Source: Rubrivivax sp. (GTDB lineage: Bacteria > Pseudomonadota > Gammaproteobacteria > Burkholderiales > Burkholderiaceae_C). Taken from it: 39,958 nt of DNA. The position numbers and the translations under genes were made by a program. The number at the start of each line of letters is the position of its first letter. Position 1 is the first letter of the stretch. Shown one piece after another: positions 27,001 through 34,232 of the stretch. The notes beneath the pieces were generated by a model. It saw only the letters and a list, made by a program, of their open reading frames with translations. It did no database searches and had not been told where the DNA came from. Location of the stretch: assembly GCA_021298085.1 (NCBI GenBank), contig JAJTDE010000021.1:1-39958 (forward strand), given 5' to 3'.

Positions 27001-27444
27001 GCGGATGCGCGTGCTGGCCAGGTTTTTCCACACGGAGCGGCGTGCGCCGTGCTCGTTGGGTGTGGGCGCAAACGGCAGCCACAGCTGAGCGCCCAGCCCC
27101 TCGCCCATCCAGACCCAGGTGCGCGGGCCGGTGTGCTCGCCGCGCAGATGGATCTTGTCGACGGTTTCGTAGGGGAAGAAAGAGCCTTCTGCGTCACGCC
27201 GGCCGGCGGCCAGCGAACCGGCGGTCGAGACATAGGCCCAGAAATCACTGTCACCCGCCAGCACCATCAAGAATGGCGCGAGGTGCTCCAGCCCATCGAT
27301 GCGGTACCAAGTCTCGCCGTCCTCCTGGACAAATACGCCAGACGCGGTTGCGCGGTCTTCTTCGGGCCCGGTGTGCCTGAACGCCACGGGTGCGTTGGGC
27401 GCGGGTGCGGGGTGGCTGAGCGGCAGGAATCCAGGGGTATTCAT
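24079..27444 (-). CDS. Large cytoplasmic protein, probable (alpha/alpha)6-type carbohydrate enzyme, function unassigned
   Basis: From the ATG at 27444 the protein is 1121 residues with no signal peptide. The N-terminal third is rich in beta-strand-like sequence (GETWYRIDGLEHLAPFLMVL, ETVDKIHLRGEHTGPRTWVWM). The rest is helical and contains YEGNWRDIFQNWEALLPSEP, NPYRIGSDGIDWEVEDEADPW, GYWGDHQVIYLLKLLEA, RPEWNDANNALVGNGLSVVT and FGYEGLGCVYWHMVAKLLLA (only short cores of each are diagnostic). Acidic WND/DW motifs in a helical barrel recall GH94-like phosphorylases and related clan members. The domain order fits that reading, but I do not recognise a specific family. It heads an operon with a sugar ABC importer, so cleavage of an imported oligosaccharide is the likely job. 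The substrate is unknown. Confidence 0.6.
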   Translation of the reverse strand: MNTPGFLPLSHPAPAPNAPVAFRHTGPEEDRATASGVFVQEDGETWYRIDGLEHLAPFLMVLAGDSDFWAYVSTAGSLAAGRRDAEGSFFPYETVDKIHLRGEHTGPRTWVWMGEGLGAQLWLPFAPTPNEHGARRSVWKNLASTRIRFREEHPSGRLVFQYEWFTAAGMGLVRSASLLAPRGPVPVRVLDGLLNLVPPGVSVELASRMSSLTDAYKWNELHAQGRLGLFTLYAQIWDRAEPKESFHALAAWHAGAPEGARTLLSAHQVDAFCRGDAVVSEPLTRGRRSAFLVSFDATAHETGLHWHQVVDSPLSQAQAFDLASRLGSGAGSTADIAAARARNAEGLAELLARADAFQDSASPMAAAHHQANVLFNIMRGGVFVDGQHIDRDELIAHARRRHRASGERLAGLLAHHPARLHRDDALHAARQGGAQLERLVLGYLPLTFSRRHGDPSRPWNRFTIRVRGEDGRRLVSYEGNWRDIFQNWEALLPSEPGYANSMLAVFLGAMTPDGHNPYRIGSDGIDWEVEDEADPWSHIGYWGDHQVIYLLKLLEAGQAHDPGLLQGLWNQPLFGFADVPYRLKPHAHQVAQPKSTVRFDQAAHRAAKARAAAVGADGLLVCDAQGEPVLATLGEKLATILLAKAGTLVPGGGLWLNTQRPEWNDANNALVGNGLSVVTLAHLRRFLQFLVNLPAAGEAFACSRATVAALNAYLGLVAQTPLSVADDSIGRRSFLDSAGAVLDTWRAQAYQGAAARTVAEAPAGLLRQLAVALLPLVDASLRRCRRPDGLFDSYSLVDFFGGQAEVLPLYPMLEGQVALLSSGLLTAAEAVALLERLFDSPLFSPRHNSFLLYPDRPLPGFLERNRLDAEALSRPLVQRLLAAKRTDLLQTQSDGCVRFAPHLANRADVEGAAADLGAEAVELADLYEQVLRHREFTGRSGTMFGYEGLGCVYWHMVAKLLLAVQECVFKAADARAPEVAALSAFYRRVRDGLGYRKSAADYGAFPADPYSHTAGEGGAQQPGMTGQVKEEILTRWGELGLRVREGLVHIDPVLLDSEELPEERPLTFTWAGVPYAYRRGSRARLRVQRAGIWQECPGMSFDPQGVTAVEAELDLAGTEHR

Positions 27445-27531
27445 CAAGGGCGTGTGGCAACAGACCGTGGGCTGGCGCGCCCCTTGCGCGGCCGGTGGGC
27501 GGGGCAGGAACGGCCAAACAGGCGCTTCGCA

Positions 27532-27545
27532 TGAAAGCGCTTTCA
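27532..27545. promoter_or_regulatory. LacI-type operator, perfect 14-bp palindrome (copy 1)
   Basis: TGAAAGCGCTTTCA is a perfect palindrome with the CG centre usual for LacI-family operators. It lies 88 bp upstream of the 1121-residue enzyme gene, where repressor binding could block the - strand operon. Confidence 0.7.
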
Positions 27546-27679
27546 GAATTCTGCATCCTCGCCGTGTGGGTGCTTTCAGCGTTAACCCTGCCACGCTGGC
27601 GGAGCAGCCTCGCCACAGGCCCTAGGGTCATCCCTCTGTTCGCGTTCAGCGCGAAAAGCGACAGTCCGGTCCGAGCGTC

Positions 27680-27693
27680 TGAAAGCGCTTTCA
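27680..27693. promoter_or_regulatory. LacI-type operator, perfect 14-bp palindrome (copy 2)
   Basis: A second identical TGAAAGCGCTTTCA lies 98 bp upstream of the TTG start of the TonB receptor. The two copies are 148 bp apart centre to centre (about 14 helical turns), compatible with either separate control of two promoters or repression by looping. Confidence 0.7.
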
Positions 27694-27790
27694 TCGCGAC
27701 ACCTCGTTGCTGGGTGAGAGCCTTCAACCCCCGCGCCTGAGCGCCGAACACAACCCACTCGACACGACCAACCCGCCCGAGGAGAAGTAC

Positions 27791-30700
27791 TTGCCCACCA
27801 CCGCACGCCCCTTTGCGCCCCAGTTGCGCCAGACGCCCACCGCATTTGCCTGTGCACTGCTGGTGTTCTCCCTCGGTGCTCATGCGCAGCAGGCCGCGCA
27901 GGCTCCTGCCGCAGCGCCCAAGGAAGAGGCCAAGCCGGCCGAGACCGTGGTGGTCACCGGTATCCGCCGCAGCCTGGAAACGTCGGTTGAACTCAAGCGT
28001 TCCGCCTCCGGCCTGGTGGACGGCATCGTCGCCGAGGACATCGGCAAGTTCCCCGACACCAACCTGGCCGAATCCCTGAGCCGCATCAGCGGCGTGTCCA
28101 TCGAGCGCAGCAACGGCGAAGGCACCCGCGTCACGGTGCGTGGCATGGGCCCCGACTTCAACCTGGTGCTGCTGAACGGGCGCCAGATGCCCGGCTCCAG
28201 CTTCGATGGCAGCGCACCCGCGTCGCGTTCCTTCGACTTCTCCAACCTCGCCTCCGACGGCGTGGCGGCGCTGGAGGTCTACAAGACCAGCCGTGCCAGC
28301 AGCCCGACCGGTGGCATGGGCGCGACCATCAACGTGCGCACCCAGCGGCCGTTCGACATCAAGCAGACGGTCGCGCAGTTTGGCGTCAAGATGGTGGCCG
28401 ACGAGACCGCCGGCAACCTGCCCGCCGAGCTGCAGGGCAAGAAGGCCACGCCAGAGCTCAGCGGCATCTACAGCACGCAGAACAGCGCTGGCACGTTCGG
28501 CATCGCGCTGATGGGCACCTACCAGGTGCGCGATTCCGGCTACAACCAGGCCGCGGTGACCAGCGGCTGGAAGACCTTCGACGGCATCAAGGACAACGAT
28601 TGGGGCGGCTCCAACGCCGTCTGGGGTGGCCTGCCGCCGGCCTCCTCGGGGGCCATCAAGAACCGCCCGGCCGCCAACTCGGTCTACAGCGTGCCGCAGA
28701 ACCTGAACTACTCGTTCACCGGCGTGCACCGCGAGCGGCTCAATGGCCAGCTGGTGATGCAGCTGAAGCCCACGAAGGACATCGTCGCGACGCTGGACTT
28801 TGTCATGTCGGAGCAAAAGTTCCGCCAGCGCCGCAACGACATTTCCGCCTGGTTCAACTACGGTGGGCAGTTTGGTGAGTACCAGCAGGGTACGCCGTCC
28901 TCGCCCATCATCTACGGCGAGACGATGGCCAACTCCGACGTGGCCATGGGCACGTCGCGCGTCCAGACCAAGACGCAGAACCAGCAGATCGGTCTGAACC
29001 TGAAGTGGAAGGCCAGCAACGCGCTGGACTTCGACTTCGACATCCACCACTCGACGGCCTCAGCGGGCGCCGATGATCCGCTGGGCACCAGCGTGACGCT
29101 GGGTACCGCCTCGCTGAACCGAAACGACACCTTCGTTGATTTCAGCAACAAGTTCCCGGTGCTGAACATTCGCGGCGGCAATCTCAACCCCGCGCTCCAG
29201 GAGCTGCAGGGTTCGGTGTTTGGCAACAGCTATCAGAAGAACGAGATCGACCAGGTCCAGGCCAAGGGCAAGTGGAAGATCGATGGTGACAGCAGCCTGG
29301 ACTTCGGCTTGGGGTTGACCCAGGTGAAGAACCGCTCGGCCTTTGCCAACGTGCAGCGCGACTCCTGGGGTGGCGGTGCCGCGGGTGGCCCGGCCGCGAT
29401 GCCCGACAACATCTGGCGCGCCGACTCCATCAGCCGCTACTTCAGCGGCATTCCCGGCTCCAGTGACCCTCGCCTGTTCAACCAGTTCTTTGCCTTCAAC
29501 TTCGAGGATGTGCGCGACGCCGCCATCCGCGCCCTGGGGTCTGACGCCCTGCTGAAGGCCTCGTTCGACTTCAAGGATGACTTCCGAACCAAGGAGACCA
29601 CCGAGTCGCTCTTTGCCCAGTACAACAAGGGTTGGGAGCTGGGTGGCATTCCGATGGATCTGGCTGCCGGCTTGCGCTATGAGCGCACCCGCGTGGTGTC
29701 GCCGAGCGTGGAATCGGTGCCCGTGGAAGTGCAGTGGGTGGCGGCCAACGAGCTGCCAGTGATCTTCCGTGGCACCACCTCGGCCTCGCGCTCGGGTGAG
29801 TACAGCTACGCCTTGCCATCGATCGACTTCAGCGCCGACGTCAGGCCCGACACCAAGGTGCGGGTCAGCTATGGCGAGACCATCGGCCGGCCGGGCTGGA
29901 ACGCCATCCAGGGCGGCCGCACCTTGAACGGTCTCGCGCGCATCGACGGTGGCTTGGGCAACGTGGGCAACCCCGATCTGAAGCCGCTGAAATCCAGCAA
30001 CTGGGACCTGGCGTTTGAGCACTACTACGCCAAGAGCAGCTACGTGGCCGCCAGCTTCTTCCAGAAGGCCATCAAGGACTACAACGAGGCGGTGATCACG
30101 CCGCAGACGGTCCCCGGCCTGACCACCCCCATCGGCGGTGCGTACTACCAGCAGGCGATCCGGGTGGGCGGCTGCCAGGCCAACGATTCGGGTTGCATCC
30201 GACAGTACATCTTCACCAACCTGGCCAACCGGCCGGGGGTGACGGTCAACCCGCCGGTGGCGGGGCAGCCGTTGACCGGCACGATCACCGGTCAACCCGG
30301 TGACCCGCTGCTGGTGTTTCAGATGGGCACCTTCCAGAACAACCAGCGCACCAGCCGCATCAACGGCATCGAGCTCAATGCGCAGCACATCTTTGGCAAG
30401 ACGGGCTTCGGCGTGTCGGGCAACTACACCAAGGTGCGTTCCAACCTGAGCTACGACGTCACCAAGGCTGGCGCACAAACCGATGTGCTGGTGGGCCTGG
30501 GAGACTCCGGCAACCTGGTGGGCTTCTACGAAAACGCCGTGTTCAGCGCGCGGCTGGCCTACAACTGGCGCGGCAAGTTCCTGGTGGCCAACTTTGGCGG
30601 GGCCGAAGGTGCACAGCCCTTGTTTGTCGAACCCTATGGCCAGTTTGACCTGAGCCTGGGTTACAGCGTCAACGACAAGCTGCGGGTCCAGTTCGAGGCC

Positions 30701-30811
30701 ATCAACCTGACCGATGCGTATGTCAGGACGCACATGCGCAACGAGAACCAGATCGGCTCGGTCACGCAGCTGGGCCGTCGGTTCATGGTCGGGGCCCGCT
30801 ACAAGTTCTGA
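27791..30811 (+). CDS. TonB-dependent receptor, large carbohydrate-type
   Basis: This is a 1006-residue outer-membrane receptor. The TTG at 27791 is chosen because GAGGAG sits six bases upstream and it yields a clean signal peptide (cleavage after AHA, about residue 32). The TonB box ETVVVTGIR is at 51-59. The plug has LAESLSRISGVSIERSNGEG and TRVTVRGMGPDFNLVLLNGR (cores RISGVSIER, VRGMGPDFN). The long barrel ends in GARYKF with a terminal aromatic residue. Size and plug sequence match the Xanthomonas/Caulobacter-type receptors for plant or algal glycans. It probably heads the operon with two halogenases, SapC and a cupin protein. Confidence 0.93.
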   Translation: MPTTARPFAPQLRQTPTAFACALLVFSLGAHAQQAAQAPAAAPKEEAKPAETVVVTGIRRSLETSVELKRSASGLVDGIVAEDIGKFPDTNLAESLSRISGVSIERSNGEGTRVTVRGMGPDFNLVLLNGRQMPGSSFDGSAPASRSFDFSNLASDGVAALEVYKTSRASSPTGGMGATINVRTQRPFDIKQTVAQFGVKMVADETAGNLPAELQGKKATPELSGIYSTQNSAGTFGIALMGTYQVRDSGYNQAAVTSGWKTFDGIKDNDWGGSNAVWGGLPPASSGAIKNRPAANSVYSVPQNLNYSFTGVHRERLNGQLVMQLKPTKDIVATLDFVMSEQKFRQRRNDISAWFNYGGQFGEYQQGTPSSPIIYGETMANSDVAMGTSRVQTKTQNQQIGLNLKWKASNALDFDFDIHHSTASAGADDPLGTSVTLGTASLNRNDTFVDFSNKFPVLNIRGGNLNPALQELQGSVFGNSYQKNEIDQVQAKGKWKIDGDSSLDFGLGLTQVKNRSAFANVQRDSWGGGAAGGPAAMPDNIWRADSISRYFSGIPGSSDPRLFNQFFAFNFEDVRDAAIRALGSDALLKASFDFKDDFRTKETTESLFAQYNKGWELGGIPMDLAAGLRYERTRVVSPSVESVPVEVQWVAANELPVIFRGTTSASRSGEYSYALPSIDFSADVRPDTKVRVSYGETIGRPGWNAIQGGRTLNGLARIDGGLGNVGNPDLKPLKSSNWDLAFEHYYAKSSYVAASFFQKAIKDYNEAVITPQTVPGLTTPIGGAYYQQAIRVGGCQANDSGCIRQYIFTNLANRPGVTVNPPVAGQPLTGTITGQPGDPLLVFQMGTFQNNQRTSRINGIELNAQHIFGKTGFGVSGNYTKVRSNLSYDVTKAGAQTDVLVGLGDSGNLVGFYENAVFSARLAYNWRGKFLVANFGGAEGAQPLFVEPYGQFDLSLGYSVNDKLRVQFEAINLTDAYVRTHMRNENQIGSVTQLGRRFMVGARYKF

Positions 30812-30827
30812 GGCCTGTGAGACAGTG

Positions 30828-30854
30828 CTGGGGGCGCCGTGGTGGTGCCCCCAG
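30828..30854 (+). terminator. Strong hairpin after the TonB receptor gene
   Basis: An 11-bp stem (30828-30838 with 30844-30854, one G-U pair) closes a GTGGT loop 17 bp after the receptor stop. There is no U-tract, so it may be a partial terminator or an mRNA-stabilising element that lowers expression of the halogenase genes relative to the receptor. Confidence 0.4.
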
Positions 30855-30865
30855 GGTTGACCGAT

Positions 30866-30884
30866 TGCATGAAGCCTTCATGCA
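30866..30884. promoter_or_regulatory. Perfect interrupted palindrome TGCATGAA-GCC-TTCATGCA
   Basis: Eight-base arms are perfectly complementary around three bases, about 90 bp upstream of the first halogenase. It could be an operator or simply the second of three successive hairpins in this spacer. Confidence 0.35.
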
Positions 30885-30896
30885 GACCCCATGGCA

Positions 30897-30916
30897 GGGC
30901 CGGTGCAGACCGGCCC
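30897..30916 (+). other. GC-rich hairpin upstream of halogenase 1
   Basis: GGGCCGGT and ACCGGCCC pair perfectly around GCAG, followed by TTCGG. It is the third hairpin in the 160-bp spacer and lies 55 bp before the halogenase start. A role in RNA processing or attenuation is possible; nothing further can be read. Confidence 0.35.
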
Positions 30917-30971
30917 TTCGGCGTTTCGGGTGGCGTGATCCGATGGCACGCCCAGGTTCGAGGACTGGTCC

Positions 30972-32504
30972 GTGAGTGAGCGTTTGCGCAGTGTGCTGGT
31001 GTTGGGAGGTGGCTCGGCCGGTTGGCTGGTGGCGGCCCTGTTGGCGGCCGAGCATCCCGAGCTGACCATCACCCTGGTGGAGTCCGACGAGGTACCCATC
31101 ATCGGTGTCGGCGAGGGCACCTGGCCCTCGATGCGCGACACGCTGCGCTGCATCGGGCTGTCGGAAGCCGAGTTTGTCCGCCGCTGCCAGGTGTCGTTCA
31201 AGCAGGGCTCGCGCTTTGACCGCTGGATACGGGGCGATGCCGCCGCGGAAGGTGATCGCTACTACCACCCGTTCATGCTGCCCGTGGGCCACGGCGAAGC
31301 CGACCTTGCCGAGGCCTGGGCCGCCACGCAGGGGCATCGCCCGTTTGCCGACGTCGTCAGCCCCTCGGTGCAGATCTGCGAGGCGGGCTGTGCGCCCAAG
31401 CAGTTGCAGACGCCGGAGTTCGGCGCGGTGGCCAACTACGCCTACCACTTCGACGCCGGCTTGTTTGGCCAGATGCTGCGCGAGCACGCCACGCAGCGCC
31501 TGGGCGTTCGCCAGGTGGTGGACCATGTCGAGGGTGTGCTGTCGCAACCGGATGGCGACATCGCCGCGCTGCAGACCCGCGGGCATGGCGCACTGGCGGC
31601 CGACCTCTTTGTCGATTGCTCGGGCCTGGCCTCGCGCCTGCTGGGCCAGCACTTTGGCGTGCCGTTGAAGAGCCAGCGCCAGGTGCTGTTCAACGATGCG
31701 GCCTTGCCGGTGCAGGTGCCGTATGCGCGCGAAGGCCATCCGGTGGCCACCTGCACCATCGCCACCGCCTGGGCCAAGGGCTGGATCTGGGACATCGGCC
31801 TGCCCACGCGCCGTGGGGTGGGTTGCGTTTTTTCGAGGGCGCATGCCGATGAGGACGAAGCGCGGGCAGCGCTGCACGCCTACCTGGACGCCACCGGGGC
31901 GCCGAGCGAGCGCGCCGCGCCCCGCCTGATTCGCTACGACCCGGGCTACCGCGAACGCTTCTGGGTGAAGAACTGCGTGGCCATTGGCCTGGCGTCCGGG
32001 TTCATCGAGCCCCTGGAGGCATCAGCACTGGCCCTGGTGGAGCTCTCGGCCCAGCGCCTGTGCCAGGAGCTGCCCATGCCCCGCGCGGCCATGGCGACGG
32101 TGGCACGCCGCTTCAACGACGACTTCTCCTACCGATGGGCCCGGGTCATCGATTTCCTCAAGCTGCACTACGCGCTGAGCCAGCGCGATGACAGCGACTA
32201 CTGGCGTGCCCACCGTGACCCGAGCACCTGGCCGGAGGCCTTGCGCGAATCGCTGGTGATGTGGCGTCTGCGCTCGCCGGCCCGGCATGACTTTGGTCGT
32301 ATCGACGAAGTCTTCCCAGCGGCCAGTTACCACTACGTGCTGTACGGCATGGGTTTCCGCCCTGACACGCAGCCGCTGTCTGCCGCCAAACTGCAGGCCG
32401 CACGGGCCTGTTTTGATGAAGCGTCTCGCCAGGCCCGGCGATTCGTGCCGGGCCTACCCGGGCATCGCAGCCTCATTGAGCACCTCTTCAAGTCCGTCCC
32501 ATGA
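30972..32504 (+). CDS. Flavin-dependent (tryptophan-type) halogenase, divergent copy
   Basis: This 510-residue protein of the tryptophan halogenase family (PF04820 type) starts at a GTG. The FADH2-binding GGGSAG is at residues 12-17. The catalytic lysine that forms the haloamine/hypohalous relay is Lys77 in SFKQGSRF, and the catalytic Glu is Glu349 in EPLEAS. The signature WxWxIP is altered: W271 and W273 are present, but the sequence runs WIWDIGLP, and the Ser that normally follows the Glu is Ala350. Family members oxidatively halogenate indoles or other aromatics using reduced flavin supplied by a separate reductase. The substrate here is unknown. It overlaps SapC by four bases (ATGA). Confidence 0.88.
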   Translation: MSERLRSVLVLGGGSAGWLVAALLAAEHPELTITLVESDEVPIIGVGEGTWPSMRDTLRCIGLSEAEFVRRCQVSFKQGSRFDRWIRGDAAAEGDRYYHPFMLPVGHGEADLAEAWAATQGHRPFADVVSPSVQICEAGCAPKQLQTPEFGAVANYAYHFDAGLFGQMLREHATQRLGVRQVVDHVEGVLSQPDGDIAALQTRGHGALAADLFVDCSGLASRLLGQHFGVPLKSQRQVLFNDAALPVQVPYAREGHPVATCTIATAWAKGWIWDIGLPTRRGVGCVFSRAHADEDEARAALHAYLDATGAPSERAAPRLIRYDPGYRERFWVKNCVAIGLASGFIEPLEASALALVELSAQRLCQELPMPRAAMATVARRFNDDFSYRWARVIDFLKLHYALSQRDDSDYWRAHRDPSTWPEALRESLVMWRLRSPARHDFGRIDEVFPAASYHYVLYGMGFRPDTQPLSAAKLQAARACFDEASRQARRFVPGLPGHRSLIEHLFKSVP

Positions 32505-33211
32505 CCCGTCCCGCCTTGCTTGACAACGTCCACCACCGACACCTGCGGGTGCACACCGAGCGCTCGGCGCAGCACGGGGACGCCCGGAACTTTGCGCTGG
32601 CCCTGCCGGCCGAGTTTCGCCAGCTGCAGGCGCATTACCCCATCGTCTTCCAGCATGTCGAGGGCGACGCAGGCTTCCAGCCCATTGCCCTGTTTGGCCT
32701 CGAAGACGGGCAGAACCTGTTCCTGCGTGACGGTGGCTGGGACGCTTCCTGCATGCCGATGGCCCTGCAACGCGAGCCCTTCATGATCGGCCGCGCGGCC
32801 GACGACACGCTGCAGCTGCACATCGACCTGGACAGCCCGCGGGTGGTGCGCGCCGACGAGGGCGAGGTCGGCACGGCGCTGTTCATGCCCCACGGCGGCT
32901 TCAGCGAATACCTGGACCATGTCGTCCAGCTGATGGAGAACCTGCACAGCCACGCCCAGGGTCTGCCGGCCTTCATCGACGCCTTGATGCAGCACCAGCT
33001 GCTCGAACCCTTTGTGCTGGACCTTGAACTGGACGGCGGCGCGTCGGCCCGCGTGACGGGGTTGTTCACCATCAACGAAGAACGCGTGGCGGCCTTGCCC
33101 GGTGCGGCGCTGGAAGCGCTGGCCCAGGCGGGGCACCTGTTGCCGATCTACATGCAACTGGCCTCGCTGGCACAACTGCCGGTACTGGCCGAGCGTGCCG
33201 CCCAGCGTTGA
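32501..33211 (+). CDS. SapC family protein
   Basis: The 236-residue protein has the SapC pattern: HRHLRVHTERSAQHGDARNF near the N-terminus, LPAEFRQLQAHYPIVFQ, ALFGLEDGQNLFL, YWP-equivalent MPMALQREPFMIG, and the C-terminal LPIYMQLASLAQLPVL. The name comes from a Campylobacter S-layer-associated homologue; its biochemical role is not established. In glycan-using proteobacteria SapC genes recur beside TonB receptors and tryptophan-halogenase-like genes, as here. The start overlaps the halogenase stop, so translation is probably coupled. No signal peptide is visible, suggesting a cytoplasmic product. Confidence 0.88.
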   Translation: MTRPALLDNVHHRHLRVHTERSAQHGDARNFALALPAEFRQLQAHYPIVFQHVEGDAGFQPIALFGLEDGQNLFLRDGGWDASCMPMALQREPFMIGRAADDTLQLHIDLDSPRVVRADEGEVGTALFMPHGGFSEYLDHVVQLMENLHSHAQGLPAFIDALMQHQLLEPFVLDLELDGGASARVTGLFTINEERVAALPGAALEALAQAGHLLPIYMQLASLAQLPVLAERAAQR

Positions 33212-33218
33212 CACGGCC

Positions 33219-34232
33219 ATGCGTGAGGTCGCTGCGTGGTCGCAGCCCTTGGATACCGAGGCCCTGCCCGACGCGCTCTTGACGTCGGTGCGGCCGTACG
33301 TCGTCCGGGGTGCCTTCGCGCACTGGCCGGTGGTGCAGGCCGCCCGGCGCTCCGACATCGATCTGGCTCGTTACCTGATGTCCTTGTACAACGGCACGCA
33401 GATCGGCCTGTTCGAGCTGCCGCCCCAGGCCGACGGCCGGGTGTTCTACGCCGACGAGCGCTTGAGCAGCTTCAACTTCAACCGGCATGTGGCGACGCTC
33501 GACCAGGTGCTCACCGGCTTGCTGGGCCTGGCCAGCGCGCCGCCAGGGCAGGCCCCGGGCTTGTATGTTGGGTCCACCACGGTAGAGGCAGTGTTGCCGG
33601 CCTTCATGGCCAGCAACCGCCTGGGCCTGGGTGCCCGCGATGCCCTTGTCAGCCTGTGGCTGGGCAACCGCACGCGCATTGCCGCGCACTATGACCTGCC
33701 GGACAACCTGGCGGTGGTGGCTGCCGGCCGGCGCCGGTTTACGCTGTTCCCGCCCGAGCAGATTCACAACCTCTACATGGGTCCGCTGGACCCGACACCC
33801 GCGGGGCAGTCCATCAGCCTGGTCGATTTCTCCGCACCGGATTTTGAGCGTTATCCACGCTTTCGCCAGGCGCTGGACGCGGGCGAGTGTGTTGACTTGG
33901 CGCCCGGCGACGCGCTGTTCATTCCCAGCATGTGGTTCCACCATGTCGAGAGCCTGGATGCGGTGAACCTTCTGATCAATGCCTGGTGGCGCGACACGCC
34001 GGCCTACATCGATTCACCGCTGAGCGCCCTGCGGCTGGCGCTTATGACCCTGAACGCACTGCCCGAGCGGGACCGGCGGACCTGGCAACACCACTTTCAG
34101 CACTTCATTTTCGGGGCCGACGAGACCACCTGGGCGCACATCCCGCCGCAGGCCCGTGGTGTGCTGGGCACCCTGGACGAACACACCGTGCGCCAGGCGC
34201 GCACCCAACTTCTCAACCAACTCAAGCGATGA
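33219..34232 (+). CDS. Cupin/JmjC-like Fe(II) oxygenase-type protein (Pass1-related)
   Basis: This 337-residue protein from the ATG at 33219, seven bases after the SapC stop, could also start at a GTG at 33195. It has the cupin-8/JmjC-like core with a candidate facial triad: His157 and Asp159 in AHYDLPDNL, and His241 in PSMWFHHVESL. Around it are GRRRFTLFPPEQIHNLY and LVDFSAPDFERYP, which are characteristic of this group. Members are presumed Fe(II)/2-oxoglutarate oxygenases acting on proteins or small molecules. Substrate is unknown. The stop overlaps the second halogenase start (ATGA), placing all four genes in one transcript. Confidence 0.85.
   Translation: MREVAAWSQPLDTEALPDALLTSVRPYVVRGAFAHWPVVQAARRSDIDLARYLMSLYNGTQIGLFELPPQADGRVFYADERLSSFNFNRHVATLDQVLTGLLGLASAPPGQAPGLYVGSTTVEAVLPAFMASNRLGLGARDALVSLWLGNRTRIAAHYDLPDNLAVVAAGRRRFTLFPPEQIHNLYMGPLDPTPAGQSISLVDFSAPDFERYPRFRQALDAGECVDLAPGDALFIPSMWFHHVESLDAVNLLINAWWRDTPAYIDSPLSALRLALMTLNALPERDRRTWQHHFQHFIFGADETTWAHIPPQARGVLGTLDEHTVRQARTQLLNQLKR

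Larger units (their letters stand above)
27445..27790. promoter_or_regulatory. Divergent control region between the ABC/enzyme operon and the TonB-halogenase operon
   Basis: The 346 bp hold no gene. They contain two identical palindromes TGAAAGCGCTTTCA, one near each operon, plus a lone half-site GCTTTCA at 27572-27578. The right end has the GAGGAG ribosome site that fixes the TTG start of the receptor. No clear sigma-70 promoter pair could be read on either strand. Confidence 0.6.
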
